NCBI GenBank assembly: GCA_017302135.1
Contig: JAFLDZ010000005.1
Span: 1 to 64,000, forward strand
Source: Lysobacterales bacterium
GTDB lineage: Bacteria > Pseudomonadota > Gammaproteobacteria > Xanthomonadales > Xanthomonadaceae
Direction of reading: 5' to 3'
DNA: 64,000 nucleotides
Of this stretch, positions 39,431 to 48,188 are shown piece by piece. A model generated the notes under the pieces. That model was not told where the DNA came from. It saw only the letters and a list, made by a program, of their open reading frames with translations, and searched no databases. The number at the start of each line of letters is the position of its first letter. Positions within the stretch are counted from its first letter, which is position 1. The position numbers and the translations under genes are program-made.

Positions 39431-39695
39431 CAAGCCAGCGAGCGGCTGATCAGGGGTCGCTTTGACGCAACATGCGTCAATGGGCGACGACTTGGCTTCA
39501 AGCATGCTGAAGTGTTCATCAGGCGGTAGAGCATACGTGCCGCTATCCCATGAATCACAGCGCCTTGTGACGAATCGATGTAGATGCAACCATTGCGCCC
39601 GCTGGGCGGGTTGCGGCCGGTACATCGCTAATTCAGGGATTCCCGGCTAAAAGATGATCCATGTCGCCGATGGCGTTAGGTTAAGGAGATTTGGC

Positions 39696-40238
39696 ATGGT
39701 GGGTCTGCGGTTTTCATTACTCGCTCTACTGACAGCTTCTGTATGGTGGCCGACCAATGCCGCTGCTCAGACCTTCGTTTGCCCGAACGGCCCTGGCCCG
39801 GGCGAGATACAGGTCGGTACCACCGGCGGATCCGGCGGCATTGCTGTCATCCCGATCTGCGCATCCGATGGCAGTGAAGCCGAAGATGTGGACCCAGTTC
39901 CTGCCGGCCCGGAGTGGGAGGACCGCTGGGGCGCCATTGCCAGAGGAAAGGCCGGTGGCTGGGGTGCGGTCGGTGACATGCTCAGCAAAAGAAGCGCCGA
40001 GCAGGCGGCTTTGAAACAATGCGAGAGTACCGCGAGCACAAGCCGCGCAGCGTGCAAGGTGTCTATCGCCTATTACAATCAATGCGCGGTATACGTCTGG
40101 GGATCGAGTGGCGGCGTATCGTCTTCGGCTGTCGACATCACGACTGCCAGCCAGCAAGCGCTCGAACTTTGCAACAAAACCTCGAACGACTGCGAAATCC
40201 TCTACAGCAATTGCAGTTATCCCAAGCAATTGAATTGA
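39696..40238 (+). CDS. DUF4189 exported protein
   Basis: 180 residues. A signal peptide (FSLLALLTASVWWPTNAAAQ, about 5-24) predicts export to the periplasm. A DUF4189 domain follows (WGAIARGKAGGWG, a cysteine-rich middle with CESTASTSRAAC and YYNQCAVYVWG, end ILYSNCSYPKQLN), with about six cysteines likely forming disulfides. The start is ATG 39696 with AAGGAG (39683-39688) upstream; the earlier frame start was rejected. It follows the virB genes but after a terminator, so it may have its own promoter. Function unknown. Confidence 0.85.
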   Translation: MVGLRFSLLALLTASVWWPTNAAAQTFVCPNGPGPGEIQVGTTGGSGGIAVIPICASDGSEAEDVDPVPAGPEWEDRWGAIARGKAGGWGAVGDMLSKRSAEQAALKQCESTASTSRAACKVSIAYYNQCAVYVWGSSGGVSSSAVDITTASQQALELCNKTSNDCEILYSNCSYPKQLN

Positions 40239-40255
40239 ACTGAGTCGACCTCAGC

Positions 40256-40921
40256 TTATTGTTCCATTTGCCTCGCCGGGTCGCTGATCTCCAGCTCGCG
40301 GAGGATCACACTGGCTTGCGTCCGGTTGCGAGCGCCGAGTTTTTCGAAGATCGCACTGAGGTGGGCCTTGACCGTGCGCTCCTGTACATCGAGTCGGTCG
40401 GCGATCTGTTTGTTGAGCAGCCCTTCGGCGACCAGAGCGAGCACTCGGAACTGTTGCGGAGTGAGGCTGGCAAGGCGGGCGGCAAGATCGGCGTCGCCTG
40501 GTGCAGAACGGGCTCGCGCGACAGCCGGCCGTAGCGCAGGCGGCAGCCATTCCTCGCAGCCGAGCACGGTGCGGATCGCATCTCTGAGTTCTTCTAGGCC
40601 GGCGCTCTTAGGAATATAGCCGGCTGCGCCATGGTCCAGCGCGCGGCGGATGATCTGCGGATCTTCATTCGCGGAGACCAGTGCGACCGCTACAGCGGGA
40701 TATTGCGCGCGAATGGCGGCAAGTCCAGCGAGTCCGTGATTGCCCGGCATATGCAGGTCGAGAAGCACAAGGTCGATGTCCGACCGGGCATCGAGGATCT
40801 TCAACACTTCATCCAATGATGCTGCTTCGCAGGTGCAGACGTCGTCGGCTGCCTCGGCAGCTGCGCCGCGCAATGCGGCGCGGAACAGCGGGTGGTCGTC
40901 GGCGATCAGCAGTTGCGGCAT
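40256..40921 (-). CDS. LuxR-type response regulator
   Basis: 221 residues. An N-terminal receiver domain (LLIADDHPLF, phosphoacceptor D55 in LLDLHMPG, switch K in YIPKSAG) precedes a LuxR/FixJ-type helix-turn-helix (LTPQQFRVLALVAEGLLNKQIAD ... VKAHLSAIF). NarL-family regulators with this layout are driven by sensor kinases; none is next to it. Its start is the ATG 40919-40921. It diverges from the hydroxybutyrate-oligomer hydrolase, so it may control it (inference). Confidence 0.92.
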   Translation of the reverse strand: MPQLLIADDHPLFRAALRGAAAEAADDVCTCEAASLDEVLKILDARSDIDLVLLDLHMPGNHGLAGLAAIRAQYPAVAVALVSANEDPQIIRRALDHGAAGYIPKSAGLEELRDAIRTVLGCEEWLPPALRPAVARARSAPGDADLAARLASLTPQQFRVLALVAEGLLNKQIADRLDVQERTVKAHLSAIFEKLGARNRTQASVILRELEISDPARQMEQ

Positions 40922-41046
40922 GAATATCGCGGTCGTGGGGAGATACAAGAACGCAAGCCTAACAGGGCGCGGCTGCGACCGGCTGTTGCTGGTTTGGTAC
41001 CAAAGTACGATGCTGCGGTTGCGTCCTCTTGCTACTGTGCCCGGTC

Positions 41047-42918
41047 ATGACACGTCTCGCCCCTCTTATCGCGTTTCGACTCCCCATCGTGCTCGCCCTG
41101 GCACTGGGTCTGGCCGCTTGCGCTGGCGGTCCGCGTACTTCGGTGCGGGCGAATGATCGGGAGTCGACCATGTTCAGTGCCGAGCGCACGACCACGCATC
41201 GCGATGGCGATGACCTGCTGACGGCAGGGCTCGGCATCGCCGGCCTGCGCGGCCTGGCGCCACCGCCCTTCGCGAATGGTGCGGCGGCGACTGCGGCGGA
41301 GCTGCGGCGACGGGCGATCTGGAGCAACTGGCGCGGGATCGCGGACCTTGCTCCCGGTGGTGGTTATGGTGAGGTCTACGGCAGCACCGCGACTGTGCCG
41401 GGCCGTGAGTTTTCGGCGTTTGCCACCGTGCCCGGTGCGCGTCATCCGCATCGGGTGCTGGTGCAGGTGCCTGATGGCTTCGACCGGAAGCGCCGCTGCG
41501 TATTGGTTGCGCCATCGTCCGGTTCGCGCGGCGTCTATGGTGCGATCGCGGTTGCCGGAGCATGGGGACTACCCAAGGGTTGTGCCGTGGCCTACACGGA
41601 CAAGGGGACGGGCACCGACTATTTCGATCTCGATACCCGCAACGGCGCGACTGCAGATGGCACTCCGGCAACCGCGGGGCAGGGTGCGATGCTCGCGTTC
41701 GCGCCGGAGACGCCAGCCAATCCGTCGGGCGTTGCGTTCAAGCACGCGCATTCGCAGGACAATCCCGAAGCGGATTGGGGCCGCCATGTGCGCCAAGCGG
41801 CGGAATTCGCGCTGCAATCGTTGAGTCGCGCCTTTCCCGAGGATGCGCCTTTCACGTTCGCCAACACGCGGATGATTGCGGTCGGTATTTCCAACGGCGG
41901 CGGCGCTGTACTGCGCGCTGCGGAAATGGATAGCGGCGCGCCTAGCGAAGACTGGTTGGACGCCGTGGTCGCAGGCGAGCCGAGCGTGTTCGTCGAAGGT
42001 GCGGGCAGTCGCGCGCTGTACGACTACACCACCGAGGCGGCATTGTTGATGCCCTGTGCCCTGCTGGCGATGGAGAATCTGCCGCAGCCTCCCCTGCAGG
42101 CGCAGGCGCGCGGGGTCTGGGCGCAACGCTGTGCCGCGATGAAAGCGGCCGGCTTGATCGATGGCGATGACACGGATGCGCAAGCGCGCGACGCTCATTC
42201 GCGACTGCGTGCGCAGGGATGGACCGAGGAGGCGCTGCGTGCCGGCGCGCTGAGCGTCGGTTTCGATCTGTGGCGGGCGGTTGCGGTCACCTATGCATCG
42301 GCTTACGGGCGTTATGGCGTGGGCGAGCATCCGTGCGGCTTTTCCTATTCGATGCAGAATGCCGACACGACCGCGCGCAGCGCGACCCCGGAGGAGCGCA
42401 TGTCGTGGTGGAGCGACGCCAGCGGCATTCCGCCCGGTGCGGGCGTGGGCATCATCGATGAAGTCGCGAAAGTGGACCCCAACGCCGCGCGTTTGCGCTG
42501 CCTGCGCGATCTGTGGGGCGGCGCGTCCGCCGATGCGGACCGGGTGCGCAAAGGCATCGCCGAAACCCGTGCCGGGCTGCCGCGCGCCGACTTGCCCGTG
42601 ACCGTGATCCACGGCGTCGATGACGGCTTGATTCCGATGGCATTCACCAGCGCGCCCTATGTCGCCCATGCGCGTGCAGCGGGTCGTGACGTGCGGTTCT
42701 GGCAGGTGCGCAACGCACAGCATTTCGATGCATTCCTCGGGTTGCCCGATTACGGTGCGCGCTATCTGCCGATGTTGCCTTACGTGTACGCGGCGCTGGA
42801 TCGTACGCTCGCGACGCTCGAAGGCAATGGCCAGTTGCCCACCGACGCGATCATCGAGACCGTACCGCGCGCCGGCAAACCGCTGACGGCCGAGCATCTG
42901 GCGATTCCGGAGCACTGA
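41047..42918 (+). CDS. D-(-)-3-hydroxybutyrate oligomer hydrolase
   Basis: 623 residues. The family breaks down 3-hydroxybutyrate oligomers produced by PHB depolymerases. A lipoprotein signal (LALGLAACAGG) predicts export. The catalytic serine is S282 in VGISNGGGA. Other family blocks include YTDKGTGTDYFDL and NAQHFDAFLGLPDYG near the end, which carries the likely catalytic histidine. It lies upstream of pssA and the phaE-phaC polymer genes, giving a synthesis and degradation neighbourhood. Start ATG 41047. Confidence 0.88.
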   Translation: MTRLAPLIAFRLPIVLALALGLAACAGGPRTSVRANDRESTMFSAERTTTHRDGDDLLTAGLGIAGLRGLAPPPFANGAAATAAELRRRAIWSNWRGIADLAPGGGYGEVYGSTATVPGREFSAFATVPGARHPHRVLVQVPDGFDRKRRCVLVAPSSGSRGVYGAIAVAGAWGLPKGCAVAYTDKGTGTDYFDLDTRNGATADGTPATAGQGAMLAFAPETPANPSGVAFKHAHSQDNPEADWGRHVRQAAEFALQSLSRAFPEDAPFTFANTRMIAVGISNGGGAVLRAAEMDSGAPSEDWLDAVVAGEPSVFVEGAGSRALYDYTTEAALLMPCALLAMENLPQPPLQAQARGVWAQRCAAMKAAGLIDGDDTDAQARDAHSRLRAQGWTEEALRAGALSVGFDLWRAVAVTYASAYGRYGVGEHPCGFSYSMQNADTTARSATPEERMSWWSDASGIPPGAGVGIIDEVAKVDPNAARLRCLRDLWGGASADADRVRKGIAETRAGLPRADLPVTVIHGVDDGLIPMAFTSAPYVAHARAAGRDVRFWQVRNAQHFDAFLGLPDYGARYLPMLPYVYAALDRTLATLEGNGQLPTDAIIETVPRAGKPLTAEHLAIPEH

Positions 42919-42988
42919 TGACTCGCGGGGCTTGCCCCCGGCGGATGCGTTTGGCACGCTGGGAACCGGCAAGTCGCGAGGTGTGGAC

Positions 42989-43621
42989 ATGAAGTCGGGT
43001 CATACGGGTCAGCGTCACTTCTCGATGTTCCGGGATTTCCATCTCGCCGACTGGCTCACGCTCGCGAATGCGTTCTGTGGCGTCTGCGCCGTGTTCTTCG
43101 CGATGCGCTACATGCAATCGGGCGAGAAGCACGATCTGATCTGGGGCATCAGTCTGGTGCCGTTGGCCTTCGTCTTCGATGCCCTGGATGGCCGCGTCGC
43201 GCGTTGGCGACAATCCTCGTCGACATTGGGCCGTGAGCTGGATTCGCTCGCCGACGTGATTTCGTTCGGCGTCGCGCCCGCAGCGCTGGGCTTCGCCGCC
43301 GGGCTCCAGGGAGTCTGGGACTGGATCGTGCTGGCTTACTTCGTCTGCTGCGGCGTCAGCCGGCTCGCGCGCTACAACATCACTGCCGAGCAGTTGGCCG
43401 ACGGCGCCGACAAGGTCAAATATTTCGAAGGTACGCCGATCCCGACCAGCCTCGCACTGGTGGTGATGCTGGTGATCGCGGGCGACGCCGGGCGCATCGG
43501 CGACGATTTCTGGTTCGGTGCTTACCAGGTGGGGCCGTGGGTCCTGCATCCGCTGGTGCTGGTCTATGCGCTGTCCGGCTCGCTGATGGTCAGCAAGACC
43601 ATCCGTATTCCGAAGTGGTGA
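42989..43621 (+). CDS. pssA: CDP-diacylglycerol-serine O-phosphatidyltransferase
   Basis: 210 residues. Makes phosphatidylserine, the precursor of phosphatidylethanolamine. The CDP-alcohol phosphotransferase motif D-G-x2-A-R-x8-G-x3-D-x3-D is complete (FDALDGRVARWRQ ... LDSLADVISFG). Multi-pass membrane protein of the short type II family, unlike the larger E. coli PssA. Start ATG 42989 with GAGGTG upstream; the earlier in-frame start is rejected. Its place just before phaE may be coincidental. Confidence 0.92.
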   Translation: MKSGHTGQRHFSMFRDFHLADWLTLANAFCGVCAVFFAMRYMQSGEKHDLIWGISLVPLAFVFDALDGRVARWRQSSSTLGRELDSLADVISFGVAPAALGFAAGLQGVWDWIVLAYFVCCGVSRLARYNITAEQLADGADKVKYFEGTPIPTSLALVVMLVIAGDAGRIGDDFWFGAYQVGPWVLHPLVLVYALSGSLMVSKTIRIPKW

Positions 43622-43687
43622 TGCTTCTCCACGGAAACCCGGCGGCGGCCGTTGTTATCATGATGTCCTCTGACCGGGAGCGATGCG

Positions 43688-45025
43688 ATGTGGACTGCAG
43701 GCGGTGCGGGTGGTTCGGCGGGGGGGCAGGGTTTCGGTATGCCCGGTGATGTCGGGGCGCTGACCCAGCAATACTGGAAGGCGCTGAGCGAAGCGATGCG
43801 GTCGGTCGGCGGCGGCGCACCGCCACAGGATCCATGGCGAGCCGCCATGGACAGTTGGTCGCAGTTGGCCGGTGGGGCTCGACGCAACGACGCCAGCGAC
43901 GCGATCGAACGTTTCTCCGCGCAGGCGCGGCAGTGGTTCGGAATGATGCAGCAGGTCGCCGGACAATTCGCCGGTCGTTCCGCAAGCGCCGAAGACATCG
44001 CTGGCGCCTGGAAACAGGCGATGGGCGGTGGTGGCAATCCGTTCGCGAGTTTGTTTACCGAAATGACCGGTCGCGGCCAGTCCGGCTTCGATCAGTGGTA
44101 TCAGCAGGTCGCGCCGATGTTCAAAGGCATGTTCGGCGGCGGCATGTTCGACAACAACGCGTTCGCGAACAACATGTTCGCCGGCATGGGCCAGGGCAGC
44201 ATGCTGCGTGACGGCATGCTTCGTGACAGCATGCTTCGTGACAGCATGCAATCGATGCGCATGCCCGCATTCGGGCCGCATCGCGAACAGCAGGAACGCT
44301 GGCAGGCGCTGGCGGAAGCCCAGTTCGAACTGCAGCAGAAGAACGACGCCTACAACGCGCTGATGCTGGAAGCCGGCCGCGATGCCTTCGAGCGCTTCGA
44401 GCGCAAGCTCGCCGAACGCAGCGAACCCGGCCGCCAGCTGCAGTCTGCGCGCGCGCTGTTCGATCTGTGGATCGATGCCGCCGAGGAAGCCTACGCCGGG
44501 ATCGCGCTGTCGAGCGGCTTCCGCAAGGTCTATGGCGAACTCGTGAATGCGCAGATGCGCGTGCGCGCCGGTATCCAGCGCGAAGTGGAACTCTTCGGCG
44601 GCCTGTTCGGCATGCCCGGCCGCACCGAAGTCGATGCGGCGCACCGCAAGATCGCCGAACTCGAACGTCAGCTGCGGCGTCTGCGCGATGCGGTGCCCGT
44701 GCAGCCCATGCAAGCGAAGCCTGCGCCGAAAAGACCTGCGCCTGCGAACGTCGAGAAACCTGCTGCGCCCGCAAAGCCCAAGCGAGTCTCGAAGCCGGCC
44801 GTGAACGCAAGGCCTGCTGCCAAAGCAAGCCCCGCTGCGAAAAAAACCGTGCCCGCCAAGAAAAAGTCCGCCGTGAAGAAAGCCGCCGCGGCGAAAGCCC
44901 AGCCTTCACGCGCGACCGCGAAGCCCGCAGTCAAACGCGCGCCGCGTCAGGCGATCGCTGCGATTGCGATGCCCGAACCGCTGAAGCCGATGCCCGCAGC
45001 CAAGACTGCGAAGAGGAAGCGCTGA
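43688..45025 (+). CDS. phaE: Class III PHA synthase subunit PhaE with histone-like tail
   Basis: 445 residues. PhaE is the non-catalytic partner of PhaC in class III polyhydroxyalkanoate synthases. The conserved region is at about 200-310 (EAGRDAFERFERKL, ARALFDLWIDAAEEAYAG, FRKVYGELVNAQMRVRAG). The N-terminal part is Gly/Met/Asn-rich with DSMLRDSM-type short repeats. The last 100 residues are Lys/Ala/Pro-rich (KRPAPANVEKPAAPAKPK, KKTVPAKKKSAVKKAAAAK), like the tail of PhaF-type phasins or AlgP. Followed after 1 base by phaC. Confidence 0.92.
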   Translation: MWTAGGAGGSAGGQGFGMPGDVGALTQQYWKALSEAMRSVGGGAPPQDPWRAAMDSWSQLAGGARRNDASDAIERFSAQARQWFGMMQQVAGQFAGRSASAEDIAGAWKQAMGGGGNPFASLFTEMTGRGQSGFDQWYQQVAPMFKGMFGGGMFDNNAFANNMFAGMGQGSMLRDGMLRDSMLRDSMQSMRMPAFGPHREQQERWQALAEAQFELQQKNDAYNALMLEAGRDAFERFERKLAERSEPGRQLQSARALFDLWIDAAEEAYAGIALSSGFRKVYGELVNAQMRVRAGIQREVELFGGLFGMPGRTEVDAAHRKIAELERQLRRLRDAVPVQPMQAKPAPKRPAPANVEKPAAPAKPKRVSKPAVNARPAAKASPAAKKTVPAKKKSAVKKAAAAKAQPSRATAKPAVKRAPRQAIAAIAMPEPLKPMPAAKTAKRKR

Positions 45026-45026
45026 T

Positions 45027-46097
45027 ATGTACACGCCTTTCGATGTCAGCCCCGAGAAACTGGCCGCAGAAGCGGCGACCGTGCAGCAGAAGCTGGGTGC
45101 TGGTCTCGCGACCCTGCGCGGAATGGACGATGTGCATTACGGCGTTACCGCGAAAGAAGAAGTCTGGCGCGACGGCAAAGTGGTGCTGTACCGCTTCAAG
45201 GGCGCGAAAGCGCCTACCGCGAAAATTCCGCTGCTGATCTGCTACGCGCTGGTCAATCGTCCGTACATGGTCGATCTGCAGGACGACCGATCGCTGGTCA
45301 AGAATCTGCTGGCGCTCGGCGAAGACGTGTATCTGATCGACTGGGGTTATACCGACCGTTCCGATCGCTTCCTCACCCTGGAGGATTACATCGAACGCTT
45401 CCTCGGCGGTGCGGTCGATCATCTGCGCCACACGCACGGACTCGATGCGATCAATCTGCTCGGCATCTGCCAGGGCGGTGCGTTCTCGCTGACCTATTGC
45501 GCGCTGCATCCCGACCGGATCAAGAACCTCATCACCATGGTCACGCCGGTGGATTTCCACACCGACGACAACATGCTGTCGCACTGGACACGCGGGCTCG
45601 ACATCGATCTGTTCGTCGACACGCTGGGCAATGTGCCGGCCGATCTGATGAATCTGTGCTATCTCACACTCAAGCCTTATCGCTTGTTCGTGCAGAAGTA
45701 CGTCGGCATGGTCGATATCCTCGACGACAGGAAGGCGATGGAGGATTTCCTGCGCATGGAGAAGTGGATCTTCGATTCGCCCGACCAGGCCGGTGAAGCC
45801 TTCCGCCAGTTCATCAAGCAGTATTACCAGGCCAATGGTTTCGTGAACGGCGGTATCGATATCGGCGGGCGCGCAGTCGATCTGGGCTTCGTCGATATGC
45901 CGGTGCTGAACATCTATGCTGAGCAGGATCACCTCGTGCCGCCGTCGGCCTCCAAACCGATGAAGGGGCTGGTCGGCAGCACCGACTATTCTGAAGTGTC
46001 GTTCCGTGGCGGCCATATCGGCATCTATGTGTCCGGGCGCGCGCAGAAGGAAGTGCCGTCGGCGATCCACGATTGGCTCGCGAAACGCGCTAAATGA
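45027..46097 (+). CDS. phaC: Class III PHA synthase catalytic subunit PhaC
   Basis: 356 residues, the length of Allochromatium-type class III PhaC. It polymerises 3-hydroxyacyl-CoA into polyhydroxyalkanoate, mainly polyhydroxybutyrate. The triad is C148 (in GICQGG), D301 (AEQDHLVPP) and H330 (RGGHIG), within one residue of the well-studied A. vinosum enzyme (C149, D302, H331). The start ATG lies 1 base after the phaE stop, and its stop overlaps the next gene by 4 bases. phaA, phaB and phaP are not in the window. Confidence 0.95.
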   Translation: MYTPFDVSPEKLAAEAATVQQKLGAGLATLRGMDDVHYGVTAKEEVWRDGKVVLYRFKGAKAPTAKIPLLICYALVNRPYMVDLQDDRSLVKNLLALGEDVYLIDWGYTDRSDRFLTLEDYIERFLGGAVDHLRHTHGLDAINLLGICQGGAFSLTYCALHPDRIKNLITMVTPVDFHTDDNMLSHWTRGLDIDLFVDTLGNVPADLMNLCYLTLKPYRLFVQKYVGMVDILDDRKAMEDFLRMEKWIFDSPDQAGEAFRQFIKQYYQANGFVNGGIDIGGRAVDLGFVDMPVLNIYAEQDHLVPPSASKPMKGLVGSTDYSEVSFRGGHIGIYVSGRAQKEVPSAIHDWLAKRAK

Positions 46098-46480
46098 ATC
46101 ATCGTTCGCGTTTCGTCATCGCGTTGGCTGCCTGCGCGCTGTCGCTGGTGGCGAACGCCGCTGCGGCGGCACCTGCCGCCAAAGCGCAGCATGAGATCGA
46201 TGCGCTGATCGCAGGTCTCGGCAGTTCCGGCTGCGAATTCGAACGCAACGGCAGTTGGCACGATGCCAAGGCCGCCCGCGCGCACCTGCAGAAGAAGTAC
46301 GACTATCTGCGCAAGCGCGACATGGCCGACACCGCCGAGTTGTTCATCGAACGTGCGGCCAGCAAGAGCAGCATGAGCGGTAAAGCCTATCGCGTGCGCT
46401 GTCCGGGCAAAACGGCCGAACCGTCCGAGCGCTGGTTCAGGCAGCGACTGCAGGCATTGCGCGCTGCGCCGACGCGCTAG
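46094..46480 (+). CDS. DUF5329 exported protein
   Basis: 128 residues. A signal peptide (VIALAACALSLVANAAAAA) predicts export to the periplasm. The family core is GCEFERNGSWHDAKAARAHL, then DTAELFIERAASKSSMSGK and RCPG, with two conserved cysteines. The family has no known function. It overlaps the phaC stop by 4 bases, so it is co-translated with the PHA synthase. The stop codon is part of the palindrome at 46478-46523. Confidence 0.85.
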   Translation: MNHRSRFVIALAACALSLVANAAAAAPAAKAQHEIDALIAGLGSSGCEFERNGSWHDAKAARAHLQKKYDYLRKRDMADTAELFIERAASKSSMSGKAYRVRCPGKTAEPSERWFRQRLQALRAAPTR

Positions 46481-46523
46481 GGCCTGTTAACGTGACCTAG
46501 CCCGATAGCGTTAACAGGCCCTA
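46478..46523. repeat. 46-base perfect palindrome, MITE-like
   Basis: A 15-base perfect inverted repeat (TAGGGCCTGTTAACG / CGTTAACAGGCCCTA) around a 16-base loop. It starts in the stop codon of the DUF5329 gene. No T-run follows. It could be a small mobile hairpin flanked by TA, or a bidirectional terminator. Confidence 0.6.
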
Positions 46524-46557
46524 TACAATCGCTGCACACTTCACTGTCGAGACGCCC

Positions 46558-46761
46558 ATGGCCGGAACCCGAACCCTCGCCCGAAGCCGCAATGATCGCG
46601 TGCTGGTCGGCGTCGTCGGCGGTATCGCCGCCCGTTTCGGCTGGAGTCCGACCTGGCTGCGGGTGGTCTACGTTCTGGTCGCGGCGCTGTCCGCTGCGTT
46701 TCCCGGGATATTGGTTTACCTGATCCTGTGGATGCTGATGCCGGAAGAGGGCAGCGCTTGA
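46558..46761 (+). CDS. PspC-domain protein
   Basis: 67 residues. A short PspC domain: RNDRVLVGVVGGIAARFGW, then a membrane helix (LRVVYVLVAALSAAFPG ILVYLILWMLMP). In E. coli PspC senses envelope stress and bounds PspA; small stand-alone versions have no known role. The start is ATG 46558. Its stop overlaps the next gene's TTG start. Confidence 0.88.
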   Translation: MAGTRTLARSRNDRVLVGVVGGIAARFGWSPTWLRVVYVLVAALSAAFPGILVYLILWMLMPEEGSA

Positions 46762-47249
46762 ACCGCTGGCAACGCGGTCTGCTGCTCGCGATCGGCGTGT
46801 CGTGGACCCTGCCCAACAGCCTGATCGGTGCGATCGCCGGTGTGGCTGCGATGCCGTTCGGTGCGCGCCCGAAGTTCCGCAAGGGCGATCTCGCGCTGGT
46901 CTTCCACGGTTTTCCGCTGGGGCCGGGCGGCGCGATGACGCTGGGCAATGTGATGCTCAGTACGCACACCGATCTCGACACGCTGTGCACGACCTACGCC
47001 CATCGCGCCGGCTGGTGCGTGCAGCCGAAAACCCGCATCGGCGACCACGAGCGCGCGCACGTGCTGCAGTACATGGCGCTGGGGCCGTTGTTCCTGCCGC
47101 TGTACCTGCTGTTCGGCGGCGTCAGCGCGCGCAATTGCTTCGAACGCGCCGCCGACCGCTATGCGTTGACCGGTCGCGGCTGGTGGCCGTGGCTCAAAGC
47201 GAATTCGAAAGCCGAAATCGTGCGCATCGGCGATGCAAAGGCTCAGTAA
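46758..47249 (+). CDS. Small membrane protein with HExxH motif
   Basis: 163 residues. TTG start at 46758 overlapping the PspC stop by 4 bases (TTGA), with GGAAGAGGG 6 bases upstream; an ATG 10 codons earlier is possible. A hydrophobic N-terminus is followed by a Gly-rich loop, then the metalloprotease-like motif H-E-R-A-H (in GDHERAHVLQYM) and a second hydrophobic helix (LGPLFLPLYLLFGG). A C-terminal cysteine and basic tail follow. The motif suggests a small zinc protease, but no family is assigned. Confidence 0.65.
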   Translation: MNRWQRGLLLAIGVSWTLPNSLIGAIAGVAAMPFGARPKFRKGDLALVFHGFPLGPGGAMTLGNVMLSTHTDLDTLCTTYAHRAGWCVQPKTRIGDHERAHVLQYMALGPLFLPLYLLFGGVSARNCFERAADRYALTGRGWWPWLKANSKAEIVRIGDAKAQ

Positions 47250-48178
47250 TCCGGCCGCAGTTTGATCGTCGACAGCTCGCGTTTCACGCTGCGCATGAAA
47301 ATGCCGGGTGCGAACCACGTGTACACGCAGAAGCCCAGCCATGCGAAGGACAGCGCTGGCGACCATGCGTCGAGGCCGTGATCGACCAGCGCGATTCCGG
47401 CAGCGCGGTAGACCAGATACATGCCGACCAGCAGCGCGATCGCGCGCTGGTTCGAGCCGGTCGAAATATAGCTCTGGAAACGCCACCACAGACCGAGCAG
47501 CCAACTCTGCCGCGCCTTCACCGCAGCGAGCAGGGTGAGCGCGCCTTCGTCGCCCGGAGCATTCTGCAGCGCCCAGACCGCATGTTCGCGCGCCTGTTCG
47601 GTGCGTCCGGCGGCCAGATCGCAATGACCGATCAGGGTGAGCGCATCGACGTGTTCGGGATCGATTTCCAACGCGCGCTCCGCATGCGCGCGCGCCGCTT
47701 CGCGTCTGCCGGCGGCGTATTCGATCCCGCCGTACTGGGCCCAGACGCTGGCATCGTCCGGCGCGTATTCGCTGGCCTGGACGATTTCCGCCAGTGCGCG
47801 TTCCGGTTGTCCCGACGCCTCGTACAGGCTGGCGGCAAGCTGATAGCTTTCCGCGTGCTCCGACGCCAGCGCCCGTGCGGCGTCGATGTGCGCTTCGGCC
47901 TGCTTGAATGCGCGCCGTGCGATCAGCACCGAGGCCATCGCGAGATGTGCGAGATCGGAGTCCGGATCCAGCGCGATCGCCTGCGCGGCTTCTAGATTCG
48001 CGGCGTGCAGACGTTTGCGCGAGACCAGACAGAACGCAAGGACCGCATGCGCATCGCTGTGGTCCGGATCTTCGCCGAGCACGCGGGTCAGGACGTCGAT
48101 CGACTGGTCGATGTGCCCACCGTGCATCAGGCGCAGGGCGTGTTCGAGCAGGCGGGCGATACGGATGCTGTCGTTCAT
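47243..48178 (-). CDS. TPR-repeat protein with C-terminal membrane helices
   Basis: 311 residues. About six tetratricopeptide repeats (residues 10-225; e.g. AHAVLAFCLVSRKRLHAANL, AERALEIDPEHVDALTLIGH), then two hydrophobic helices (about 240-290) and a basic end. The start is ATG 48176-48178, 10 bases after the previous gene's stop. It is the last gene of a three-gene set with the AAA ATPase. It overlaps the convergent HExxH gene by 7 bases. Function unknown. Confidence 0.82.
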   Translation of the reverse strand: MNDSIRIARLLEHALRLMHGGHIDQSIDVLTRVLGEDPDHSDAHAVLAFCLVSRKRLHAANLEAAQAIALDPDSDLAHLAMASVLIARRAFKQAEAHIDAARALASEHAESYQLAASLYEASGQPERALAEIVQASEYAPDDASVWAQYGGIEYAAGRREAARAHAERALEIDPEHVDALTLIGHCDLAAGRTEQAREHAVWALQNAPGDEGALTLLAAVKARQSWLLGLWWRFQSYISTGSNQRAIALLVGMYLVYRAAGIALVDHGLDAWSPALSFAWLGFCVYTWFAPGIFMRSVKRELSTIKLRPDY

Positions 48179-48188
48179 CTGCTGTCGT

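Noticed and set aside
39386..39650. Short open frames of 62-79 residues between virB6 and the DUF4189 gene
   Set aside because: No ribosome-binding site, no family, and they cover the terminator.
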